32,112 nucleotides of DNA from NCBI GenBank assembly GCA_001579985.1, contig LRSR01001825.1, positions 1 to 32,112 on the forward strand. Direction: 5' to 3'. The DNA is from Hypsibius dujardini (Eukaryota > Tardigrada > Eutardigrada > Parachela > Hypsibiidae). Of this stretch, positions 18,490 through 27,553 are shown in pieces. The notes under the pieces are model-generated. The model was not told the DNA's origin. It searched no databases and saw only the letters and a list, made by a program, of their open reading frames with translations. How positions within the stretch are numbered: the first letter of the stretch is position 1; every line of letters begins with the position of its first letter. The position numbers and the translations under genes were made by a program.

Positions 18490-21309
18490 ATGATGTCCGG
18501 TCATTCCATCAACAATGAGCCCCGGCATCGACCACTCAAGAGCGCCACGTATCCAGCCTCCGCCAACAGTACCCCCACTTCCGGGAGCACCACCTGTGTG
18601 AAAAACTTTTCAACAATGCCGAGGAGGCTGCGTCACCGTTCACCGAAACGCAACAGATGCCTCTACATCGAAGCGGAAGTCGAGAGCGAGGGAAGCGGTT
18701 TAGATTCCCTGGATCCAGCGGAGGAAGTATCTGTTCTGCATTGGAAGGTAGATGATCTAGCCAGTCAGTTGACACTCATCAATCATGCGATTTTTCGCGA
18801 ACTGCTCCCACTGGACTTGGCCTCATTGAAATGGTATGATCCACGGCTGCGTAATCACCCCGAATCACAACGGGTAAACGCCATCACGACGCGCTTCAAT
18901 TACGACGGCCAGTGGACCATTTCAGAGATTTTAAAGCAAGAGGTAAGACAACACGGTGTGCATTTTCCGAAGAAATTAATATCCCAACAAGTCCCTGACT
19001 GTCCGTCCGTCCGTCTGGCTGGCTGCCTGGTTTTCTGTCTGACTGGCTGGCTACCTGGATGTCTGGCTGCCTGGCTGCCTGGTTGTCTGTCTGCCGGCTT
19101 GGCTACCTGGATGTCTGGTTGTCTGTCTGTCTACCTTGATATCTGCCTGTTTGTCTAGCTGGGTGATTGTCTTGTTGCCGGTTTTTCTGCCTGGCTGGCT
19201 GGCTGTCTGTTTGTCTCTCCATGTCTGTTTGTCTATCTATTGCCTGCCTGCTGTCTGTCTGCTATCTGCCTTTCTGCCTTTGCCCCTTGTCGTTTTTTAA
19301 GTATCTCCGTGTATGTGTACTCGTACTTGTGCTGTAACACGTAAAAAACTATGATTACCTAATGTGATAATGCCTTTGAAATTTGACTTGGACTTCGAAA
19401 CTGACTCGTACTCAAAAAATCATGATTGAGTTGCTGGGAAAGAATTTGTCGCCGGCGGTAATTTTGGTCGTTTGTCCCTTGATTGACAGAGTGAACAATG
19501 AGGGTCGTTACAGTGCGTCTGGTCTGCCACTCAAATTGAATCACACAAAAATGACCATTAATGAACTCATTTTCTCATATTGTGCCGTTTTCGTCTCATA
19601 TTACAGACACCTCGTCAGCGTGCGGATGTTATGAGTCACTTTATTCGGGTGGCGGAACGACTTTTTCAACTCAACAACTTCCATTCAAGTTTCGCGCTAT
19701 TGTCCGCCCTTCTCAGTTCACCGATCGCACGGCTCCACCAGACCATGGCCTTGCTACCGAAACGGGATCAAGACATTTGCCAGCAGCTGTCCGCCAAGTA
19801 CTGCCCGGACAACAATTGGAAATCATTCAGAGAATACCAGGAGAGCGCCGGTAAAAAAGTCTTTGTCAACGTCCCTGTGAAATCGCTTCTAAATTCCGTG
19901 CTTGCTTGTTCCAGGTTATCCTCGGCTCCCTCACATCGGCTTCTATAAAACGGACCTCATTCACGCCCATCACGCCTGCACCAACGTCAGCGAGCAGCAC
20001 CGGCGGATGAAGGCCATCGAGTCCCGCGTCTTTGAACTGTTCAGCCGGTCCAATTACGGTTTCCTGGAGGACATTGCGGTCTTGCAGAAGTATTTAAAAA
20101 GTCGCCGCTACCTGGAGGAGCTGCAAAAATTTGTGGATGATGGCAATACGAAGCTGTCTAAGCTGCTCGAACCGGATCGAGGGCGGGGAGCTTCCCAGAC
20201 GGATTGCATCGACGCGCCGACCTCCTCCAGGCCGATGTTCAGTGCCCTTCTTGGGACGCCTACCGATCTGCAGTCCCCAAAAACGAATTTGATTGACGAC
20301 AGCAGCATCGACGTAAGTTTAGATACATTTACAGTATCGTCTAGAGTACTGGTGTACAGCTACTTGCAGGTTACTTGCACTCTTTTGACTTGACATATCG
20401 TGAACCGCAAGACTACACATACTATGCAGTTTTAATTTCTTAAAGCAAAAACCGGTCGAAACTTGATCACTAAACACAAAGAAATAGACTGTACTCATTT
20501 GGAAAGTATATTTGCAAATTAAGACTGAAATTCGGCACAGTGAAACTGAAAACGGGTGACAGGCTGAATCAATCGAAGAAAACGACAACAAATCAAGATA
20601 TCCGGGCAATTGGTAATGCGTACATTGAGTTGATTGACCGATAAGCCGGCTTGAAGTTTTCACCAGTCAAACGACGTGTAGTCTTGTTTGTCAAACCACA
20701 CCAAATCAAAAGTTTGCAAGTAACCTGCAAGCAGCTGTACCAGTCACTTGGATCGATCACTTGGGCAGTGATATTTTCGTTTTTCCGTTTTTCTTTCATC
20801 TGATTCTGTTCAAGCCATGTGCTTCTGTTCTTTAGGATCTCATGGTGGATGATGCATTTCTTCTGTCTTCCGGTCATTCACTCAGCCGACACAATGTCGG
20901 TAACCTTTCCCTGCCCAGCAACATGGGAGTCCTGCAGCGGCACTACGACTGGCAAGGCATCCTCGAACGGAAGAATGTCGTTAAAAACAACCAGTTCCAG
21001 TTTATACCTCGCTGGAAAGTTGTCTGGGCAGCTGTCTGGGGCACGAATCTGTTTGTGTTTAAGCCGAAGAGCCCGTTTCGCACGTCGGACCGTGGTCACT
21101 TTGACGGCATTCCCTGTATGGTGTACACGCTTGCCAAGTGGAAACTGGAATCGGGGTCCGATGAGAAGCTGGAATTCAAGCTGAGCGCGCCGGATCATTC
21201 TTTCATCATACGGTTGAAGGCTCATACTGTGACGGAGTTCAGGGAGTGGATAAAGTATCTAAAGGCGGCTACCACGACGCCGTCAAATTTGATAAATTTT
21301 GATGCTTAA
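18490..21309 (+). CDS. RALGPS1: RALGPS-type Ral guanine-nucleotide exchange factor (RasGEF + PH)
   Basis: Four coding exons join in frame to 522 aa: 18490-18942, 19607-19850, 19915-20312 and 20836-21309. The start is the first of two adjacent ATGs after an in-frame stop at 18466. Residues 1-75 are Ser/Thr/Arg-rich. The RasGEF (CDC25-homology) catalytic domain spans about 80-325: DDLASQLTLINHAIFREL, then LNNFHSSFALLSALLSSPI, the helical hairpin region, YPRLPHIGFYKTDLIHAHHA, and LQKYLKSRRYLEELQKFV. A linker of about 60 aa follows, then a C-terminal PH domain (about 394-515) with WAAVWGTNLFVF and REWIKYLKAA. RALGPS proteins activate Ral GTPases at membranes through the PH domain and, in vertebrates, bind SH3 proteins by a PxxP motif, which I do not see here. 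Whether this is RALGPS1 or RALGPS2 cannot be said; many invertebrates have one. Confidence 0.9.
19003..19265. repeat. Degenerate CTGT/CTGG/CTGC array in RALGPS intron 1
   Basis: About 260 bp of tetranucleotide-like repeats (CTGTCTGC, CTGGCTGG, CTACCTGGATGT). It is more diverged than the MAP4K4 arrays and lies in the 664-bp intron between exons 1 and 2, again with the CTGN strand as the sense strand. Confidence 0.85.
20355..20739. mobile_element. TA-flanked inverted-repeat element (MITE-6) in RALGPS intron 3
   Basis: The left end TACAGCTACTTGCAGGTTAC and the inverse of the right end TACAGCTGCTTGCAGGTTAC match, and the arms continue through TTGC, CTTTTGA and TTG (about 40 bp with few mismatches). 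The element is about 385 bp and takes up most of the 523-bp intron between exons 3 and 4. No open reading frame of note lies inside. Confidence 0.78.
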
Positions 21310-21748
21310 AGGGCGAGCCATTCATTTTGTGGCTGTTCTCCAGCCAATTGAAGCTGGCGTTTCTCCTCTTTTTTTCCTGTGAAACTGTGCATGTTTGCAT
21401 GTTGACGAGCTTTTCCGGGTCCAGGCTGTCGGTTTTTCAAGGTTTTCAAGGTTTGAATCCAAAGTATTTCAGCGGTTGCTCTTTTCTTTTTTGTACTTTT
21501 TCATTTCTTATGTTCCAGTACTGCCACGGTAGTTGCCAGTTGATTTTCTACCTTTCTTGGTTGATCATGTTTCCTGAAGCAGGGAAACCGAGAGAACTGA
21601 ACGTCCTCAATCAGCCGTTCAGCGTAAGAAATTGACAAAAAATCTGCCCTGTAGCTTAAACGTACGAATACAATCCTTTGCGCAAGAGGCAGAACGACTG
21701 AACCAAAACCGGAACGAGTCTGAACGACTACAGCTAGAACATAATTCT

Positions 21749-21754
21749 AATAAA
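21749..21754 (+). terminator. Candidate polyadenylation signal (AATAAA) for RALGPS
   Basis: AATAAA about 440 bp after the RALGPS stop, immediately before an inverted-repeat element. It is the only plus-strand AATAAA I noticed in this 3' region; use is unproven. Confidence 0.3.
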
Positions 21755-21759
21755 GACCT

Positions 21760-21972
21760 TACTACGATGAGAGGGAGGGGTCCTGGAATGGGCCACTTGA
21801 CTTTCCCGTACCCTGGAGTGGACCACCCTGGAATCACAACTTCCAGACAGGTTTTGGCTATCACCAAGATCCTAAACGACAGAGAGTAATCGATAACGTC
21901 GGTGGAACCCGGTGGTCCATTCCAAGGTGCGGAAGGTCAAGTGGCCCATTCCAGGATCCCTTCCTCATAGTA
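21760..21972. mobile_element. TA-flanked inverted-repeat element (MITE-3)
   Basis: The left arm starts TACTACGATGAGAGGGAG and continues through TCCTGGAATGGGCCACTTGA. The right arm, inverted, starts TACTATGAGGAAGGGATCC and continues with the same words. The arms are about 45 bp with a few mismatches and the element is about 213 bp. Outer ends are TA. It is intergenic, after RALGPS. The words GGTCCACTCC and GGTCCATTCC also recur inverted inside it. Confidence 0.78.
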
Positions 21973-22175
21973 TTTAAATATTAAACTATGGCTACAGTGA
22001 TGTGCCAGGGTCCTTCGCGAAAAATGATATTCACAATCGCAAGCAGAGGCGCGTTTCGATTTCCCGGGAGGTAGCACCTAAGCAACTCCCCTGGGACGCC
22101 CCATGAGGGTCCAGCAGGCATCCGAACCCCTGGCACTGCCATGCAATCCAGAATGTTTTGCTTCCCTTTTTAGCT

Positions 22176-22975
22176 GTAAAGAATAAGCCTGAAGGATTCA
22201 ACACTCGCAGAATGGACACTGAGGAGATGCACGGCGGGGCAACGAAGAAGCGCGCTGTTCCAGGTTCCTCTTCACTGTCAGGAGCCGGACATGGGAGTCG
22301 CCACGCCGGAGGGGGACGATTCGTCTGCGTCACCCGGGTCGCGAAGTCTTTCACTGCCTCTGCGGAAATTCCCCCAAAAGAACATGTCTTGGAGGTGACT
22401 GACAGTTCGAGTCTCATTGCCGTCGAGTTCCTGAAGAAGATGGGCAAACGGGAGCAGTGGAGTGAAAAAATCTTCGCCGAGTTAAGCGAACAATGCCAGC
22501 TGGCCAATCCCGTTCGACTCCAGGTCAGATGTCAGGCCGAGTTGTCGCGATTGATGCTTCAAATGGAAGTGGTACAGAAGAAATGGGCTGTATCAGCGAT
22601 TAACCCGAATTCGCGCGCCACTGCCGAAACCTGAAGTCCATCGTGATAAACAACGCTAAAATTGCCCGCCTCAGCTGTAGCGGACCAGACTTGCGCTTTT
22701 TTGGGTCTCTGCCGGTACCGCCGGCATGCAGCATGCAGGTCGAGAAATGGTTCGTTCGGATTCCGCGTTTGCAGTTCATATCGACCGGGAAGGCTCAGTC
22801 GGAAGGTCAAGCGGCTTTTGACCAGTTGGTTTGGCCCTTGCCCGACCAAAAAGTCGTGTGGCCCATGTAGAACGCGAAGACCTCGAACGAGAAGGCTGCT
22901 TTGATCAAGTGGCTAGATGAGAAGTACGATAATCTCAGGAAGGGTCGGGGGGACTTTCCCCGCAGTCAGTTTTGA
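22176..22975 (+). pseudogene. Unrecognised coding-like block, possibly a broken gene
   Basis: I do not recognise this protein. After a good acceptor-like sequence (CTTCCCTTTTTAG, ending 22173) an open frame runs to a stop at 22632-22634 and contains HVLEVTDSSSLIAVEFLKKM and an amphipathic stretch around 22480-22590 (SEKIFAELSEQCQ, AELSRLMLQMEVVQKKW). Protein-like sequence then continues in a different frame (about 22612-22869, with EKWFVRIPRLQFIS and FDQLVWPLP), meets a TAG at 22867-22869, and continues past it with EKAALIKWLDEKYDNLRKG to a TGA at about 22973. Codon choice resembles the neighbouring genes. This fits an old gene copy with one frameshift and one stop, or several exons of an unknown gene whose introns I cannot place. 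Evidence is weak; no homology can be claimed. Confidence 0.35.
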
Positions 22976-23046
22976 TGCATATTTGCTGTAAGTAAAACGC
23001 CCGCTAGAACACCTAAAATATATTAAAGTAGCTTGTAAGTACAATC

Positions 23047-23330
23047 TACCGTATTCCCCCGATCTCAAGGGACAGTTAAGCCCCAGCCCCTCCAGTCATC
23101 GGTTGACTGTTCAGTCGGATTCACTGTGTCGTGATTGGTTGAAATTTAAGCGCAACTTGCCAGCGTTTGATTAATTGATTAAGCGGGATTTTTCGACGCA
23201 TACATTGGACTAGTTGATTGATTGATTGTAGGTAAACAATAGCAAACGGTGATGAACAGATAAGATCCGGGGTGGATCAAATTAACGGGTAGGGCAAAAA
23301 AGTGTCCCTTGAGATCGGGGGAATACGGTA
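23047..23330. mobile_element. TA-flanked inverted-repeat element (MITE-4)
   Basis: The left end TACCGTATTCCCCCGATCTC and the inverse of the right end are identical, continuing to AAGGGAC, about 27 bp. The element is about 284 bp, bounded by TA. The TIR resembles that of MITE-1 (TAC-Y-GTATT start, AGGGACA further in), which suggests a related transposase source. The interior includes ATTGATTG simple repeats and no coding sequence. Confidence 0.8.
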
Positions 23331-23969
23331 CATGATTTAGGCGGACAAAGATTTCTTGTGCGGATCACAGCCTCTTTTGCGAGCATTTGAAACTCAAGTT
23401 CTACCTGGACCTTTCCTCTTCGTTCCGCACGCTGCTGGCACTATGCATCCTCCACAAGGCCGGCCTCTGCCGTTTGAGAAGTGCGACAGCCGGCTACAGA
23501 GGATGCCAGAAGGACGATACCGACACTTTCCACGGATTCCGAGGTGAATTTCCATCCCTGCACTGAATGTTTTACGGGAAGGAAGGTATGTCATGCCATT
23601 CGTTTAATTCTAGTGAAAAGATGCCGTATCTTTGGATAAGGAGCTGAATATTGTGGCCATATTACCCCGCTGCTGCATAGTTGGTTGGCTTTCTTATATT
23701 TTCTCTAACTGGTCGGATTTTTTCTTTCCTTGAGAAAGTTAAACTGGGATTCCATGAAAATTAGATTACGGTGTAGCAGTTTTCCTTTATAAAACTAGCG
23801 GCTCAAAATAAGGTACAACGAATGACGTGTTCTTCTGGTGTTTGCAACTGCGTAACTGTTCCGTGAAAAGAAGTGAAAAATTCTGCTGATTAAGCAAAAC
23901 TTCATTTTTCAAATGAACATAAGAAGCCAAAAGAACCGGAGCTAGGCGCAGAACAAAACTAAAGGCTGA
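23331..23969. other. Interval before PSMD12 (3' side), no assigned gene
   Basis: A short protein-like frame exists at about 23346-23565 (contains FYLDLSSSFRTLLAL and ends at a TGA) but no family is recognised and no clear splice sites frame it. It may belong to the broken block upstream. The rest is AT-richer sequence expected to contain the PSMD12 3' UTR (minus strand). No certain AATAAA for PSMD12 was seen. Confidence 0.4.
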
Positions 23970-26453
23970 CTAGTCCTTGTCAGCGACGGCCACCGCAGCG
24001 TGCTCCATTCCATGGACCATTTCCTCCTTATTGATGAGATGGGTTGTCTGACTGATCATTTCCATCAATTTGGCCACGTTTCCGGCCCAGTCGTCGAGGG
24101 TGGCGTCCACATTCTTGTGAGGACGGAAGACAACAGTACCAGAAGGCCGATCAATCCGCGCAAAGATCGTCTTCTTCGTCACCTAGTGGGGCAAAAACCA
24201 ATTCACTTGAGACAAATCAGTTTCGCCTACAAAAATCTCTAAAGCGCATCGTCAGCGATATTTGTCTCTTCGCCATGATCTGAAACAAATTTTCCTCACC
24301 AGTTTGCCAATAAATTCTTCCAGCTGCAAAGGTGTCAGGCTCAACAGGAAGGCCAATCGGTTGAGGGAAACGCGAGAGTAATACAAAGCCGCAATGCGGA
24401 TGTTATGTTCGGTAGTACGCTGGCGTAATTGCAACCAACGGGCTGTTCCCTCTGCATTAGGTTGGAATACATAGACGGCCGGCAGCTCGGCTGAACCTTG
24501 ACGGAGATCCTTCTCAAGCTCGCTGGAGAAAATGGTCCACTGAATGATCTCCTCCGTGATGAAAGACTTTAGCAGCCGCCTAGGACGAAAAGAGATGCCG
24601 AGTTAAAAAATAAGACATCTAGTTTTTGTAATTTTTCTATTGACGGATTAATACACATACTTGTACGGCGGAATTTTGTCAAGATTCTTGTCCGCTAACA
24701 TTCTGTGCATCATGTCGTGTTGCTCATTGTCGAACGGGGCCAGAACGAGATACGATAGCAGGCATTGAAGTGCCTGCAAAAAGGTCACATTCAATTACCT
24801 GCTTATCATCTGCCTATAACTTTAGCCTAACCAGTAGGTACACCGTATCTGCTCAACCGAAAACAAACAGCCAATACAGTCAACGACAAGATTCAATATA
24901 CTGGAGGGTCCGGGGAATGGCAAAAAGGAGGCGGGGCAGGGACCTTTCAAACAATCGAACAATCAACCACCTGACCACCCCCTGCTCCGCCCCTTTTGTC
25001 CACACCTCGGACCCTCCAGTGTACTCAATCTTGTCGTTAATTGTACGCCACCCTTAAGCCATAGGATTTACATCACCTGCAAGGAATCAATTGGATTCTC
25101 CTTGATCTTTTTCGTATTGTAGATGGCACCATAATGACGGGCAACACTGAGAAACTTGCTGTCATGTTCGTCCAACTGAATCATGAGCTTGAAGTACTTC
25201 AGCTTTAAATCCTGTTGGAAGAAAGAAAGAAGTCGGACATAAAGTCACAGTCACAAGCAGCAAGTACAAACATGGACTGGGACATTGAAACACATAAAAA
25301 AACAGGCAAAGGGCTGCGCAATTTCACCTGGTTAGCTTCTTCTTCGAAAAACTTAAGGCTGACTTTCCGGCTGATGATCTGTGTGCGAACATAGTCCTGC
25401 TTGGCCAGGCAAAGTCGCATCTGCTCCAACAGCATTTCCATTTTCTCCCTTCGTTCCATCGATCCGTATGTTTCAATCTGTAAGAGAAAAAAGGCAAAAA
25501 ATAACAACTACCCCGGAAAAAAACTCAGATTAAACAATCTTAACAAACCTGCAGGTCTTGCAAGATCTCAGCGCCTTCCTTCGCCTTTCCCTCCGCTTCC
25601 AGCATCAACGCCAGCTTGTATGTAATCCGAGCTCGCTCCACTTCCACGTAGATTTTGCCCTCCGTCACCGTTCGAATGGCTTCGATCACCTTCAGCTGGG
25701 TGGGTCGATCAGCTATGGTGTCCACAATTTTGACCACTTCCTGCACCATCGCAGTGACGGCCTGCAAGAGGAAACAATATTTGGCTAAAAAACAAGCCAG
25801 ACGAAATGGTTAAAAGTCTCTACTTCGTGCCAAGTGTTAGTTCTCCACATTTTTTTAACCTTGCCAGTTGATAAACTCATGCTGATTCCCCAATCATCGG
25901 CTTATTAACCCTTACTGCAACTGATGAATCAAGTGATCAACAGGAACAGACACCACTAAGGCATCTGTATGCGGGTCAGTTGATTGATCGAGTGATTAAC
26001 AGGAACAGAAACTACTAAGGCATCTGTATGCGGGTCAGTTGATTGATCGAGTGATTAACAGGAACAGAAACTACTAAGGCATCTATGCGAGTCGGTCGCT
26101 TGATTGATCGATTGACAACAATGATTTGGCTGGGTACCATTCCCTCGGTCGATTGACTGATTTACCTGCTTATACTGACTGCGGCGCTTGGACATGACGA
26201 CCATCATTTCGGTCAGCATGTCGTAGTTCTTGGCTTGCGCGCAGAGGTTAACGATTGCACACAGAACCTTCACTGAGGAAAAAGTATCTCCGCTCTGGCG
26301 TGCCTGCTTCTCCAGCACGATCAGGCCGTCCAGCGCCTCCTGGAGATGTCCTGCACGCACCAGTTCCTCCGACTTGGCGATCTGTGCTGCCACCGCCTCC
26401 GCGTAGTCCACCTCCATTTTCACCAGCTTGCCGTCCACGGAGTTGAGTGCCAT
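23970..26453 (-). CDS. PSMD12: PSMD12 / Rpn5, 26S proteasome regulatory lid subunit
   Basis: Seven exons on the minus strand join in frame to 463 aa (human is about 456): 26166-26453, 25549-25761, 25328-25477, 25077-25211, 24661-24773, 24300-24579 and 23970-24182. Rpn5 is a PCI-domain scaffold of the 19S lid beside the deubiquitinase Rpn11. Landmarks: KMEVDY near the N-terminus, [10 protein letters not shown] at the exon 1 end, [66 protein letters not shown], then the PCI region with [20 protein letters not shown] and [10 protein letters not shown], and the tail [15 protein letters not shown] possible acceptor at 26484-26485 suggests a 5' UTR intron. The start is the ATG giving [15 protein letters not shown]; no ATG lies upstream in this exon. 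The gene is head-to-head with ING and tail-to-tail with RALGPS. No defects seen. Confidence 0.94.
24875..25045. mobile_element. TA-flanked foldback element (MITE-5) in PSMD12 intron
   Basis: A 171-bp element made almost entirely of inverted repeats of about 70 bp. Outer ends read TACAGTCAACGACAAGATT on the left and, inverted, TACAATTAACGACAAGATTG on the right. Inward both arms carry ACTGGAGGGTCCG and a GGCGGGGCAGGG/GGCGGAGCAGGG word. Both ends lie at TA. It is inside the 303-bp intron between PSMD12 exons 4 and 5. Confidence 0.8.
25919..26115. repeat. 59-bp minisatellite in PSMD12 intron 1
   Basis: Three copies of a unit of about 59 bp containing GATTAACAGGAACAGAAAC, CTAAGGCATCTGTATGCGGG and GTTGATTGATCGA. 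The two right copies are nearly identical, the first is more diverged, and the last is about 2 bp shorter. It lies in the 404-bp intron 1. Confidence 0.9.
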
Positions 26454-27553
26454 GGCTGCGAGCGAGGGGGAGGTCAAGAATACCTGAAAAAATTAACGAA
26501 GCACGTTGGAAGAGAAACCTTCCATTAAATCCCGTGGAGAATCCAAGCTGCCTGCTTAACGTAAGCGTTCTACATTTACAACGTTTTATTTCAATTAGCT
26601 AAGGTAACGCAGACGTGTATGTTCTGAAAACAATTCTAACACGAACTGTAAAGTAAAACATAAATGCCTGTCTAAGTAAGTGGAAAAATAGCAAAAAAAC
26701 TATCGGAAGGTCTTCGATTCGCAACACGACTCACCAAATTAAAAAAGTCTCGACCAATTCGAATTTTGAAAGAAATAGCGAAATCTTTCCAACTGTCAAA
26801 TGACGTCGTATCAAAACGCGGAGGACAACTGTGCGGAGGAAAACTCAAAAATGCTCCAGAAACCAGTCGCTCAAAATTTTGCTCGCTCACACAGCTACAG
26901 GGATAACTCAAGTCTTGCGCAGCATTTTCCCAAGAGAAACGTTGCAGCCAATCACCCCTTTCTCCTAAAATTATCAAGCCAAGGGGCGCGGCCAGGCGGC
27001 CTGTCCACGCTGCTGCGTTATTACATAGTCTACACACATGGCAAAACCTTGCGCCAACCGAGCTAAGCCATTACACTCGTTGCCCGGCTGTTATACAAAG
27101 CTGTCGAGTTGAAGCGCTTAATTCGGTTAATGCAAGGTTTTTGCCACGTGTGTACGTCTGCTAGTGCATGTGTTGTTGTGGAAATTCGAAGATGTGTAAG
27201 TCTCAACTCCGCACGCAACGTTTCTCGACTCTCGAACACGCGCAAAATAGCGTAGTGCTCGATTTTGCGTTGCTTTAGCCATTTTCAGTTTGCTAACTGC
27301 TCTATTTTACAAGTTCTTATTTTGCAAATCTTCGAATGCTGTCTGATCGGGCTAAAATTATTATTCACTATTGATGAGCATAATTTTTTAATTCACCTGT
27401 GAACAAAAAAAGCGTAAGCACGAGACTCGATTTTATTCCCCTGCCCTCGAACATTCGAATTACTTTTAACCCATCTCACGTGCGTCTACCATTTAGCTAT
27501 AAGCACGCTTTTATTGCGTTATAGGACGGACAATTTTTTCTTCGCTCGGTGGA
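26454..27553. promoter_or_regulatory. Divergent intergenic region PSMD12 / ING
   Basis: This 1.1 kb gap separates two head-to-head start codons and should hold both promoters. It contains a copy of MITE-2 (27031-27154). No TATA box or clear core promoter element can be assigned. A TTATAG acceptor-like site at about 27519-27524 before the ING ATG could end a 5' UTR intron. Confidence 0.4.
27031..27154. mobile_element. MITE-2 copy 3
   Basis: Arms read TACACACATGGCAAAACCTT on the left and, inverted, TACACACGTGGCAAAAACCT on the right, continuing through TTGC, AACCGA and the AAGC words. It is 124 bp bounded by TA, between PSMD12 and ING, so it could supply or interrupt regulatory sequence. Confidence 0.83.

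Noticed and set aside
22031-22507. 158-aa minus-strand open frame
   Set aside because: Composition looks like the antisense of the plus-strand coding-like block. No recognisable motif.
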